A DNA stretch of 64,000 nucleotides from Rhodanobacter sp. (GTDB lineage: Bacteria > Pseudomonadota > Gammaproteobacteria > Xanthomonadales > Rhodanobacteraceae). Below are positions 26,571 through 34,641 of this stretch, in pieces. Position 1 is the first letter of the stretch. Each line of letters starts with the position of its first letter. Position numbers and translations under genes: made by a program. The notes below the pieces were generated by a model. That model worked only from the letters and a program-made list of their open reading frames with translations, did not search any database and was not told the DNA's origin. The DNA lies in contig SCSE01000039.1 in assembly GCA_004298015.1 (NCBI GenBank), positions 1 through 64,000 of the forward strand, given 5' to 3'.

Positions 26571-27173
26571 ATGACGGTCAAAACGGTTTTTTGCGGTGCT
26601 GTTCTCGTTGTTGCCGGAATGGTTGCCTTTCACGCCCCGGCATTTGGAGCCGCCGGTCGCGTGGCGGGCGCGGCAGCAGCCGTGCGTGTTTTCGCGTCGG
26701 CACAGCCGGCACGACTTGACGCCCCCAACGTCGTGATCATCTCGTCGCGTCTCGTGACGGCAGGACAACCGACCCGTAGCGCGCTGGCGTCTCTGGGCTC
26801 GCAGGGTTTCGCGGCCGACATCTATCTCGCGCCACCGAGCGTGGCCGATGCGGTGCATGACGAGGCAGCCATCGTCGAGCGCCAGGGTATGGCGTACCTC
26901 GATATCCCGATCAATTTCCAGCGCCCGACGGCGGCCGACTTCACCGCTTTTTCGTCGGCGATGAAAAAGTTCGAGGGACGCAAGGTACTGGTGCATTGCC
27001 AGCTCAACATGCGGGCATCGAGCATGGTTTTCCTGTATCGCGTCATCGTCGGCGGGGAGGATCCGGAGCAGGCGTACACCGCGGTAACCCGGGTATGGGT
27101 GCCGGATCGTCAATGGAGGGCGTTCATGGTCCGGCGGCTGCGCAAGCATCACATCGCGTTCGAACCTTACTGA
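26571..27173 (+). CDS. Exported protein-tyrosine-phosphatase-like protein (DUF442-like)
   Basis: A 200-residue protein with an N-terminal export signal (about residues 1-24, ending AFGAAG). The mature domain has LVTAGQPTRSALASLGSQGF, MAYLDIPINFQRPTAADF, and the active-site loop VLVHCQLNMRASSMVFLYR. That loop is Cys-x4-Arg rather than the usual Cys-x5-Arg of tyrosine phosphatases, as also seen in DUF442/Blh-type proteins. Substrate unknown; the domain is probably periplasmic. Start ATG 26571, with GAAAGG upstream. Confidence 0.75.
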   Translation: MTVKTVFCGAVLVVAGMVAFHAPAFGAAGRVAGAAAAVRVFASAQPARLDAPNVVIISSRLVTAGQPTRSALASLGSQGFAADIYLAPPSVADAVHDEAAIVERQGMAYLDIPINFQRPTAADFTAFSSAMKKFEGRKVLVHCQLNMRASSMVFLYRVIVGGEDPEQAYTAVTRVWVPDRQWRAFMVRRLRKHHIAFEPY

Positions 27174-27311
27174 GCGCGTCGATGGCGCGTTGGCCCTGGT
27201 CGCGGACACTGTGCGACAGCAAGCCGGAGATCGGTGAACCCCACCCTATTCGCGTCGCCTGAACAACCGCAATGATCCACTGACGGCTTCAATGCAATGA
27301 CGAGGGTCACT

Positions 27312-28220
27312 ATGAAAGTCGGATTTATCGGCCTCGGCGCGATGGGCAGCGCGATGGCCAGCAATCTCATTGCCGCCGGCCATGCGGTGTCGGTGTGGAA
27401 TCGTTCGCCTGCAGCGTGCGAGCCGCTGGGATCGTTGGGTGCCAGGATCGCATCGACGCCGCAAAGGGCGGCCCAGGGCGAAGTGTTGTGCAGCATGCTG
27501 GCGAACGACCAGGCGGTGCGCGAGGTGATACTGCAAAGCGGATTGCTGGATGCGATGGATCGCGGCACGGTGCATGTGAACCACGCCACGATATCGGTGG
27601 CGCTGGCGCAGGAGCTGACCGTGGAGCATGCAAGGCGCGGGCTCGACTACGTGGCGGCGCCGGTGTTCGGTCGCCCGGACATGGCTGCGGCAGCGACGTT
27701 GAATATCCTGGCCGCCGGCAAGCCCGCGGCGCTCGAGAAGGTGCGCCCGCTGCTGCAGGCGATGGGTAGCAGGGTGTGGCCGATGGGTGGAGCGCCGGAA
27801 CGAGCAAGCGTGGTCAAGATCGCCGGAAATTTCATGTTGGCGGCAGCGATCGAAAGCATGGCCGAGGCGACAGTACTGACCCGCGCCTACGGTATCAGCG
27901 CGGCAGACTTTCTCGAGGTGATGACCAGTACGTTGTTCGCCTCACCAGCCTATCAGGGGTACGGCAAGCTGATTGCCGAGCAGCGTTTCAAGCCGGCAGG
28001 GTTCACCGTGGCCTTGGGTTTCAAGGATGTCGGGCTGGCGCAGGCTGCCGGCGAAGCGGCGCAAGTGCCGCTGCCGTTTGCGAGTGTGCTGAGAGATAAT
28101 TTTCTGGAGGCGTTGGCCGGCGGCGAGGAGGATCTGGACTGGTCGGCGCTGGCGAAGGTGGCGGCGCGAAGGGCGCGTCTGGACGAGCGCGACGTGCCGG
28201 AGGATTCCGCCCGCGCGTAG
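27312..28220 (+). CDS. NAD(P)-dependent beta-hydroxyacid dehydrogenase (3-HIBDH family)
   Basis: A 302-residue dehydrogenase. The Rossmann start is VGFIGLGAMGSAMASNLIAAGH; the substrate loop is DYVAAPVFGRP; the catalytic Lys is in VVKIAGNFMLA; the C-terminus has FTVALGFKDVGLA. This fits 3-hydroxyisobutyrate dehydrogenase, tartronate semialdehyde reductase and GLYR-type succinic semialdehyde/glyoxylate reductases. The GRP variant of the substrate loop points to the GLYR-like side. Start ATG 27312 has GAGGG five bases upstream. It stands alone, convergent with the PhzF gene. Confidence 0.87.
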   Translation: MKVGFIGLGAMGSAMASNLIAAGHAVSVWNRSPAACEPLGSLGARIASTPQRAAQGEVLCSMLANDQAVREVILQSGLLDAMDRGTVHVNHATISVALAQELTVEHARRGLDYVAAPVFGRPDMAAAATLNILAAGKPAALEKVRPLLQAMGSRVWPMGGAPERASVVKIAGNFMLAAAIESMAEATVLTRAYGISAADFLEVMTSTLFASPAYQGYGKLIAEQRFKPAGFTVALGFKDVGLAQAAGEAAQVPLPFASVLRDNFLEALAGGEEDLDWSALAKVAARRARLDERDVPEDSARA

Positions 28221-28428
28221 GGCTGGCGTCGCGGCGAAATGCCGCTTTCCGGAACAGCTTCCGCCACGGCGTCTTTTCGTCATGCCCGAAGCCATCATCG
28301 CCGCGTAAGCCACTGCGACGGAAAGCACCCTGGGTCTTCGAGCGAGCTCGGCATGTCGGGACAGCGCAAGGTCGGGGTGTGCGCTGGCGAGTGTCGAGGA
28401 CGAATTTGCCGCCAGCGAGTTCGGTTGT

Positions 28429-29313
28429 TTACGCCGTCGTTGTCCAGTCCAGTGCGCCGTCGATCACGGTGTGGGTATGTCCACCCGTCCAGATCGCCTG
28501 CCTGTCGATGCGTACCACCAGGCGGGCGTCATGGCCAATCTCGCGGCCCTGACTGACCCGGTAGCCGTGCGCCAGCAGGCCTTGGGGTTCGGTCTGGGCG
28601 ATGTACGCAGCAATCAGTCCGTTGGCGGCGCCGGAGGCAGGATCTTCCACGATGCCGACCCCAGCCGGGAAGGCGCGCACCACCAGTTGGTAATCGACCT
28701 GTGCCGCGCGGGCAAAAACACATAGCCCCATGCTGTCTGTGGCCTCCGCCAGCGCGAGGATCGCGGCGTGATCGGGTCGCCACGCGCGCAGACTGGCTTC
28801 GTCAGCCACCTCGCTCAACCACCAGCGTCGCCCGCCATCGACCAGCGCGGGTGCGAGCGCTCCGGGTGCGCTGCCGGCAAGCGCAGCGGCCAGCAGCGGG
28901 TGGGCATCGTGACCGCGACTGACGATGCGCTCGCCGGGAGCCTGCAGCAGCAGGTCGCGGGTGGCACCGCTGCCCTCCACCAGAATCGGCAACACACCCG
29001 CGGCGCATTCCTGCCACAGCAGACCGTGATGCGCCTGCGCCAGGCCGCAGCTCAGTGCCGCATGCGCGCTGCCGATGCTGGGGTGGCCGGCAAACGGGAT
29101 CTCCTTGTGCGGGGTGAAGATGCGCACGCGATAGCTGGCTTTTGGATCCGTGGGTGGCAGCAGGAATGTGGTTTCGACCAGCGCGGTCCAGTGTGCGAAC
29201 CGCTGCATGGCCTGCACGCTCCAGTCGTGCGCCCCGATCACCACCCCGAGGTGGTTGCCGCCGCCAGTGGTGGCGGCGAAGACATCCAGATGCAGATAGC
29301 GGATCGTGCTCAT
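28429..29313 (-). CDS. PhzF-family isomerase
   Basis: A 294-residue protein of the PhzF/diaminopimelate-epimerase fold: YLHLDVFAATTGGGNHLGVV, catalytic Glu in TALVETTFLLPP, RIFTPHKEIPFAGHPSIGSAHA, and GIVEDPASGAANGLIAAYI. PhzF itself isomerises a phenazine precursor, but no phenazine genes are here, so only the family can be named. The start at 29313 (MSTIRYLHLDVF) is chosen; an in-frame ATG three codons earlier is possible. Confidence 0.9.
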   Translation of the reverse strand: MSTIRYLHLDVFAATTGGGNHLGVVIGAHDWSVQAMQRFAHWTALVETTFLLPPTDPKASYRVRIFTPHKEIPFAGHPSIGSAHAALSCGLAQAHHGLLWQECAAGVLPILVEGSGATRDLLLQAPGERIVSRGHDAHPLLAAALAGSAPGALAPALVDGGRRWWLSEVADEASLRAWRPDHAAILALAEATDSMGLCVFARAAQVDYQLVVRAFPAGVGIVEDPASGAANGLIAAYIAQTEPQGLLAHGYRVSQGREIGHDARLVVRIDRQAIWTGGHTHTVIDGALDWTTTA

Positions 29314-29522
29314 GGTATCCATCGGCCAGCAAGCGACCAGGGTTCAAAGCGCGGCATGATAGCGGTGCAGCGCCTGGGGCGGCAGTGATTTTTCGGCATA
29401 TTGTCGTGCTGGGGGCGATGGGCCGCGGTCAGATCCGGCCAACGATGTCCCCCTGCGGAGTCGACAACGCCGCGGCGGGACGCCAAGATGCCCACTTTTG
29501 CCGGGCTGTCGCGGAACCGTTT

Positions 29523-30128
29523 ATGGCCATTACCCTGATCATCATTGCGATCACCTGCATCGTTTCCTACATGGCATTCAACAACAGCCGGTTGATGAAT
29601 GACCTGATCCTGTGGCCACCGGCGATCACCCGCCAGCGTGAGTATCACCGACTGGTGACCTACGGCGTGGTGCATGCGGACTTTGGCCATCTGCTGTTCA
29701 ACATGTTCACGCTGTATTTTTTCGGTCGCGCCATGGAGCCGTTTTTCACCGACCAACTCGGTGCACTCGGTTTTGTGCTGTTCTATATCGGCGGCCTGGT
29801 GGCATCGATCCTGCCGACGTACCTCAAGAACCGTGACAACCCGAATTACCGCAGCCTGGGCGCGTCCGGTGCCGTCTCGGCGGTACTGTTCGCCTATATC
29901 CTGCTTTGGCCGTGGCAGCAGATCATCGTGCTGGTGATTCCAATGCCGGCGATCGTCTACGCCGTGTTGTACACCGCATATTCGATTTACATGGATCGAC
30001 GCGGTCAGGGCAACATCAATCACAGCGCACATCTGTGGGGTGCTGCCTACGGCGTGCTGTTCACCGTGCTGGTGAATCATCGGGTGTGGGCGCATTTCCT
30101 GTTTGCGCTGTCGCATCCGCGTGGCTGA
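29523..30128 (+). CDS. Rhomboid-family intramembrane serine protease
   Basis: A 201-residue, six-segment membrane protein. It has HADFGHLLFNM (His51, His56 and Asn60 in TM2), the nucleophile in LGASGAVSA (S115) and the partner His in NHSAHLWGA (H170), which complete the rhomboid Ser-His dyad. The EYHRLVTYGVVH segment precedes the TM2 motif. It should cleave transmembrane helices; substrate unknown. The start at ATG 29523 gives MAITLIIIAITC as the first membrane segment. Confidence 0.9.
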   Translation: MAITLIIIAITCIVSYMAFNNSRLMNDLILWPPAITRQREYHRLVTYGVVHADFGHLLFNMFTLYFFGRAMEPFFTDQLGALGFVLFYIGGLVASILPTYLKNRDNPNYRSLGASGAVSAVLFAYILLWPWQQIIVLVIPMPAIVYAVLYTAYSIYMDRRGQGNINHSAHLWGAAYGVLFTVLVNHRVWAHFLFALSHPRG

Positions 30129-30266
30129 AGGTCCGTGCCTGCGCGTACGGGAAGAACCGTCTGCCTGAGTACGGCCTGAGCGAATCTTCTGCAGGGAGAT
30201 GCCAGCGTGCATCAAGGCGCGCATACTGGCCCTGCACTCAATCGACCACCGCAGGAGAACAGACGC

Positions 30267-31169
30267 ATGGCTATGACCCGCAAGTCGGCTGCGAAGAAGT
30301 CCGCGGCAAAGAAAGCGCCCGCCAGGAAACCGGTCATCCTCAAGAGCAAGGCGGGACCGGCCGCTCGCAAGAGCACCGCGAAAAAGGCGGCGGCCGGCAA
30401 GTCGGTGGTCCGGACAGCCGCAGCCAGCAAGGTGGCTTCGAAGAAATCGGCCGCCAAGAAGCCCGTCGCGAAGAAGCCAGCTACCAGGAAAGCTGCGCCC
30501 AAGAAAGCTGCGCCCAAGAAGGCTGCCCCTAAGAAGGCGGCTCCCAAGAAGGCGGCTCCCAAGAAGGCGGCTCCCAAGAAGGTGGTGGCCAGAAAGGTTG
30601 CCCCGAAGAAGGCGGCTCCAAAAAAGGCCGCCGCGCGGAAAGCCGCCAGCGGAAAGGCTGCGGTGAAGAAGATCGCCGTGCGCAAGGTTGCGGTCAAGAA
30701 GTCTGCCGCGAGGAAGCCGGCAGCCAGCAAAGTTGCCGCCCGCAAGCCGGTGCCGCGGAACGCTGCGACGAAAAAGGCTGTCGCCAGGAAGCCGGCGGCA
30801 CAGAAGACTGCTCCCAGGAAAGCGGTTACTCCAGGCGCCAACGGCAAGCTGACCGCCAAGCCGTCGTCCCGGGCCAAAACGACGGCGGTGAAGTCGGCGA
30901 CGAGGAAAACACCCCGAAAGCAGGTTGTAGCCGATCAGCCGGTCCAGCACATCAGTCCTGAAGAGGCTGTGGCACATATCCAGGCGCTGCTTGACGCCAA
31001 GCACGAGCGGGTACGGCAAGGGCCGAGTTGGCCGGGCGCCCAGGGCGTATCGGCGACACCCGGTGGCACGGACACGTATCAGGCGTCGGCGCCTGCGCCG
31101 GTGTCGTCCAGCGAGGCAGTCCATGGCCAGGCCCATGAACGCGGGGAACAGAGCAAGCGCAAGGGCTGA
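30267..31169 (+). CDS. Histone H1-like Lys/Ala/Pro-rich DNA-binding protein
   Basis: A 300-residue, extremely basic protein made of SAAKK, KKAAP and RKPA units over residues 1-220, resembling eukaryotic H1 tails and bacterial AlgP/H1-like proteins that bind and compact DNA. The last 80 residues are different and acidic or neutral: QHISPEEAVAHIQALLDAKH and a Ser/Pro/Gly tail ending SKRKG. AGGAGAA at 30253-30259 fits ATG 30267. A 15-base tandem repeat (30486-30590) encodes the KKAAP units. Nucleoid function is inference from composition. Confidence 0.8.
   Translation: MAMTRKSAAKKSAAKKAPARKPVILKSKAGPAARKSTAKKAAAGKSVVRTAAASKVASKKSAAKKPVAKKPATRKAAPKKAAPKKAAPKKAAPKKAAPKKAAPKKVVARKVAPKKAAPKKAAARKAASGKAAVKKIAVRKVAVKKSAARKPAASKVAARKPVPRNAATKKAVARKPAAQKTAPRKAVTPGANGKLTAKPSSRAKTTAVKSATRKTPRKQVVADQPVQHISPEEAVAHIQALLDAKHERVRQGPSWPGAQGVSATPGGTDTYQASAPAPVSSSEAVHGQAHERGEQSKRKG
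30486..30590 (+). repeat. 15-base tandem repeat inside the H1-like gene
   Basis: Seven units of 15 bases, consensus AAGAAGGCGGCTCCC. Three units (30531-30575) are identical and the rest vary by a few bases. Each encodes KKAAP or a variant. Unit changes would alter length without a frameshift. Confidence 0.85.
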
Positions 31170-31233
31170 CCGTCGCGCGCCGTCGTGGCGCGAACCGACG
31201 ATGGAGGCCAGGCTGGGCGGGCATTCGCGCGGA

Positions 31234-31424
31234 CTCCGAGGTTGGGAAGATATCCAACGCCATAGCGAGAGCGTCGCCCGGCGTTCGTGACCGTCTCCCA
31301 AGTACGTGGCGGGAAAGTTCGGGGAGTTTGGTGAGCCAAATACCCCGGACTTGCCAGCAGCGCGCCGCCGGAAAGCCGTCTGACGGCGATCGCAGCAGGC
31401 GGGCGGTTTTCCCCAGCCTCTCAG
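31234..31424 (-). repeat. Family A repeat, copy 2 (inverted)
   Basis: It starts CTCCGAGGTTGGGAAGATATC and ends TTTTCCCCAGCCTCTCAG. The interior has GTTTGGTGAGCCAAAT and CCGTCTGACGGCGATCGCAG, the inverted form of blocks in the 49967-50153 copy. It is 191 bp and lies between the H1-like gene and the lipoprotein gene, with no gene of its own. Confidence 0.8.
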
Positions 31425-31480
31425 CACGGGTTCAAGCGCGCGGGCTTAAGGTGTTTTCGTCATCCTGCTGGAGACGGATC

Positions 31481-31903
31481 ATGAGACGCGTGCTTGCCGT
31501 TATGGTTCTGGTTGCCGCCGCAGCGACGCTGTCGGGCTGCTATTACGATCCCGGCTACAGCTATGTTCGAGCCTCCGGGGAGGGCGGCGATGCCTATTAC
31601 GGTCGGGGAACTACCACGGTCTACGACGATGGTTACTATGCCAACCCGTACTACTACGGTTCGGGTTACTACCCCGGCTACTACGGGGGCGGCTACTACG
31701 GCTGCTGCTACAACTCGGGCGTGAGTATCGGCATCCATGGCAGATGGCGTGACCGCCCCCATGATCGCCGTGACGGTGATGGATACCGGGGCCATGAAGA
31801 GCGTCACCGCGAATATGCGGGTCACGAGGATCGACGTGGTGGCACCGGCGATCATCGCGAGGGTCGCCGTCGCCGGCATGGCGATCACCACGAGCACCGC
31901 TGA
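31481..31903 (+). CDS. Tyr/Gly-rich lipoprotein with Arg/His/Asp-rich tail
   Basis: A 140-residue predicted lipoprotein. The signal MRRVLAVMVLVAAAATLSGC ends in lipobox LSGC (Cys20). The mature part is rich in Tyr and Gly (YYYGSGYYPGYYGGGYYG) and then changes to a hydrophilic tail of Arg, His, Asp and Gly. GGAG lies seven bases before ATG 31481. No domain is recognised. The composition suggests an outer-membrane-attached, disordered protein. The next gene, another lipoprotein, starts 30 bases downstream. Confidence 0.7.
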   Translation: MRRVLAVMVLVAAAATLSGCYYDPGYSYVRASGEGGDAYYGRGTTTVYDDGYYANPYYYGSGYYPGYYGGGYYGCCYNSGVSIGIHGRWRDRPHDRRDGDGYRGHEERHREYAGHEDRRGGTGDHREGRRRRHGDHHEHR

Positions 31904-31932
31904 CGATTCGGGCACAATGGCCGGATGCCTCG

Positions 31933-33039
31933 ATGTCGGTTGCCATTGTCCAGCAGGTGTTTCGCAGGCTCATTGCCGTGATGGCCGTGAGCCTGTTGCT
32001 CGGCGCCTGCGGCAGCCTGCGTTACTACGCCCAGGCCGCGCACGGTCAGGCCGAGCTGGTATGGCGCCAGCGCAAGGTAAGCACGATTCTGCGCGATCCC
32101 GCCACCGATCCGACGCTGGCCGCCCGCCTGCGGTTGGCGCTGAAGGCCCGGCAGTTTGCGTCACAGAGGTTGGGATTGCCCGACAACCGAAGCTACACCG
32201 GCTATGTCGACCTGCATCGGCCGTACGTGGTCTGGAACGTGTTTGCCGCGCCGCGCTTCTCGGTGGCGGCGATTCCCCAGTGCTTTCCGATCGCCGGTTG
32301 TGTGGCCTATCGCGGGTACTTTTCGGAAGCCGCCGCCAATGCCGACGCGGCACGGCTGAAAGCGCGTGGCGATGATGTGTGGGTGGGCGGGGTTCCGGCG
32401 TATTCCACTCTGGGCTGGTTCGCCGACCCGATTCTCAGCAGCATGCTGCGCTGGGATGACGACGAACTGGACAGCACGATTTTTCACGAGCTGGCACATC
32501 AGCTGATTTACCTGAAGGGCGATACGGCATTCAACGAGTCCTTCGCCACCTTCGTGCAGAAGCAGGGATTGCGCGAATGGCGAAAATCGCGCGGGCTGCC
32601 GCCGCGGAGTGGGCAGTCGCAGGCCATGGCCACCGGGTTTACCCGGCTGGTGCTGGATCTGCGCGACCGACTCAAGGCCCTGTACGCCAGTGGCAAGGAC
32701 AGTGCGGCGATGGCGGTCGCCAAGCAGGGCGAGATCGAGGCTTTTCGTCAGCGCTACCGGCAATGGCAACAGCGTGAATGGCCGGGAGACCATCGCTACG
32801 ATGCATGGGTCGCCAGGCCGCTGAACAATGCCCGGTTGCTGCCGTTTGGCCTGTACGACGAGTTCAGGCCGGCATTTGCACTGCTGTTCGAGCGAGCCAA
32901 GGGCAACTGGTCTGTATTCTACGCCCGGGTGCGGGCGCTGGCTCGGTTGCCCGCTGCTGAGCGCAAAAGGCAATTGCAGCACTTGTTGAAAGAGCGAGAA
33001 GGCGCCTTGGCGGCGTGCGGCGCACGATCCAGTGGATGA
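31933..33039 (+). CDS. Lipoprotein aminopeptidase-like zinc protein (PF10023 type)
   Basis: A 368-residue protein with a lipobox LLLGAC near residue 26. The zinc motif is STIFHELAHQLIYLKGD, followed by FNESFATFVQ, giving the His-Glu-x-x-His plus distal Glu of gluzincin peptidases. This matches the predicted aminopeptidase family PF10023, often encoded near other envelope genes. The active site should face the periplasm. The ATG at 31933 is used; CGSLRYYAQAAHGQAELV follows the lipid-modified Cys. It is probably co-transcribed with the upstream lipoprotein gene. Confidence 0.85.
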   Translation: MSVAIVQQVFRRLIAVMAVSLLLGACGSLRYYAQAAHGQAELVWRQRKVSTILRDPATDPTLAARLRLALKARQFASQRLGLPDNRSYTGYVDLHRPYVVWNVFAAPRFSVAAIPQCFPIAGCVAYRGYFSEAAANADAARLKARGDDVWVGGVPAYSTLGWFADPILSSMLRWDDDELDSTIFHELAHQLIYLKGDTAFNESFATFVQKQGLREWRKSRGLPPRSGQSQAMATGFTRLVLDLRDRLKALYASGKDSAAMAVAKQGEIEAFRQRYRQWQQREWPGDHRYDAWVARPLNNARLLPFGLYDEFRPAFALLFERAKGNWSVFYARVRALARLPAAERKRQLQHLLKEREGALAACGARSSG

Positions 33040-33144
33040 CCGTGCACCATCGGATGACGCGGTGTCCCCGGCACCAGACTGTCGCTGAGCTGAATGGACA
33101 AGCTTGCGACCTTGAACTCCCTTCGTCAGGACCACACTAATGCT

Positions 33145-33271
33145 TCGTATCGCCGTGACGGCGACAGGAAGTGACGTAGCGTCATCGCGTCACTGAGGGG
33201 TTGCCCTTCCTCCCCTGGAGGCAACCTGACAAGCCCCCTGGGTCCTCCCCTGGCCCATGGGGGTTTTTTTT
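33145..33271 (+). ncRNA. Candidate small RNA with two identical C-rich hairpin loops
   Basis: Between the aminopeptidase gene and pncB lie a series of hairpins: CGCCG/CGGCG (33151-33163), GTGACG/CGTCAC (33171-33193), GGTTGCC/GGCAACC (33199-33226) and a CCCCC/GGGGG terminator stem (33234-33263) with eight T residues to 33271. The last two loops carry the same 11-mer, TCCTCCCCTGG (33208-33218 and 33243-33253), whose CCTCCCC is complementary to G-rich ribosome-binding sites. TTGAAC (33113-33118) and ACTAAT (33137 on) are weak -35 and -10 candidates. The layout is like the Xanthomonas sRNA sX13. A pncB leader with attenuation is the alternative. Confidence 0.55.
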
Positions 33272-33349
33272 GCGTGATGCAGACGCAGGCCATGGATAAT
33301 GGGTGCGCGTCGGTGTGGCGCATTTTCTTGTTCCCTGCATGAGCGCCTG

Positions 33350-34546
33350 ATGATCATCGATTCGCTGCTCGATACCGACCTGTACAAGTTCTCCATGATG
33401 CAGGTAGTGCTCCATCACTATCCCGCGGCCCAGGTCGAATACCGCTTCAAGTGCCGCAATCCCGGAATCGACCTGGTGCCATGCATCGACGAGATCCGCG
33501 CCGAGCTGGCCGGTCTGTGCCAATTGCGGTTCAGCGCGGAGGAGCTGGATTACCTGCGCGGTTGGCGTTACATCAAGAGCGATTTCGTCGACTTTCTCGG
33601 CCTGTTCCAGCTCAACGAGAAGTACGTCGAGATATCGCCGGCGGCTGACCGCGAGGGCGAAATCGACATTGTCATCCGCGGTCCGTGGCTGCATACGATC
33701 CTGTTTGAAGTGCCGCTGCTGGCGATCATCAACGAGGTATATTTCCGCCGTACTTCTGCCGGGCTGGATCTGGCCGAAGGGCGTCGCCGGCTGCGCGGGA
33801 AGATCGCGCTGTTGCGCGACACCCCCGATTACAGCGGTTGCCGGATTGCCGACTACGGCACCCGCCGGCGCTACTCGCGGGCATGGCAGGAGGAGGTTGT
33901 CGGCAGCCTGCGCGATGGCCTGGGTAACCAGTTGGCCGGCACCAGCAATGTGTGGCTGGCACGCAAGCTGGGCCTGACTCCGCTGGGCACGCTGGCACAT
34001 GAGTACCTGCAGGCGCATCAGGCGCTGGGTCCGCGCCTGCGCGATTCCCAGGTCGCTGCGCTGGAGGCGTGGGCGCGTGAATACCGTGGCGACCTCGGGA
34101 TCGCGTTGTCGGACGTTTACGGACTCAACGCCTTCCTGCGCGATTTCGACATGTACTTCTGCAAGTTGTTCGACGGTACCCGGCATGATTCCGGTGACCC
34201 GTTCGAGTGGGGTGAAAAGGTGCTGGCGCACTACCGCGCCAACCGGGTCGACCCGCGCAGCAAGGTCCTGGTATTCAGCGATGGCCTGGATATCCCGAAG
34301 GTGATGAAGTTGTATCGGCATTTCCGCGGCCGCTGCCTGCTGGCGTTCGGTGTGGGTACCAATCTCACCAACGATGTCGGTCCGCAGCCATTGAACATCG
34401 TGATCAAGATGACCCGCTGCAATGGCCAGCCGGTGGCCAAGCTCAGCGACTCGCCGGGCAAGAACATGTGTGAGGACGAAGCCTACGTAAGCTATCTGCG
34501 CCGGGTGTTCGAGATTCCGGCGCCGGTAACCGAATCGGCGGGGTGA
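33350..34546 (+). CDS. pncB: Nicotinate phosphoribosyltransferase
   Basis: A 398-residue enzyme (E. coli PncB is 400). It has [20 protein letters not shown] at the start, [13 protein letters not shown], the phospho-His region [18 protein letters not shown], and [20 protein letters not shown] in the PRPP-binding core. It makes nicotinate mononucleotide from nicotinate and PRPP with ATP, in NAD salvage. Start ATG 33350 gives [13 protein letters not shown]; the ribosome-binding site is weak. A strong terminator hairpin lies 80 bases before it. Confidence 0.95.
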   Translation: MIIDSLLDTDLYKFSMMQVVLHHYPAAQVEYRFKCRNPGIDLVPCIDEIRAELAGLCQLRFSAEELDYLRGWRYIKSDFVDFLGLFQLNEKYVEISPAADREGEIDIVIRGPWLHTILFEVPLLAIINEVYFRRTSAGLDLAEGRRRLRGKIALLRDTPDYSGCRIADYGTRRRYSRAWQEEVVGSLRDGLGNQLAGTSNVWLARKLGLTPLGTLAHEYLQAHQALGPRLRDSQVAALEAWAREYRGDLGIALSDVYGLNAFLRDFDMYFCKLFDGTRHDSGDPFEWGEKVLAHYRANRVDPRSKVLVFSDGLDIPKVMKLYRHFRGRCLLAFGVGTNLTNDVGPQPLNIVIKMTRCNGQPVAKLSDSPGKNMCEDEAYVSYLRRVFEIPAPVTESAG

Positions 34547-34641
34547 TCACGCCGTGCTCCCGATGAGGGCGGCTCGATGACGACGAATGGCTGGCCATGC
34601 GCCGCGAAGCGTGCATAGCCCGCGATGGGTTGCCTCGCGCT

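Noticed and set aside
29310-31427. A 705-residue minus-strand frame across the rhomboid and H1-like genes
   Set aside because: It is antisense to genes with clear motifs and ribosome-binding sites; its Leu/Arg/Gly repeats mirror the Lys/Ala repeats of the H1-like gene.
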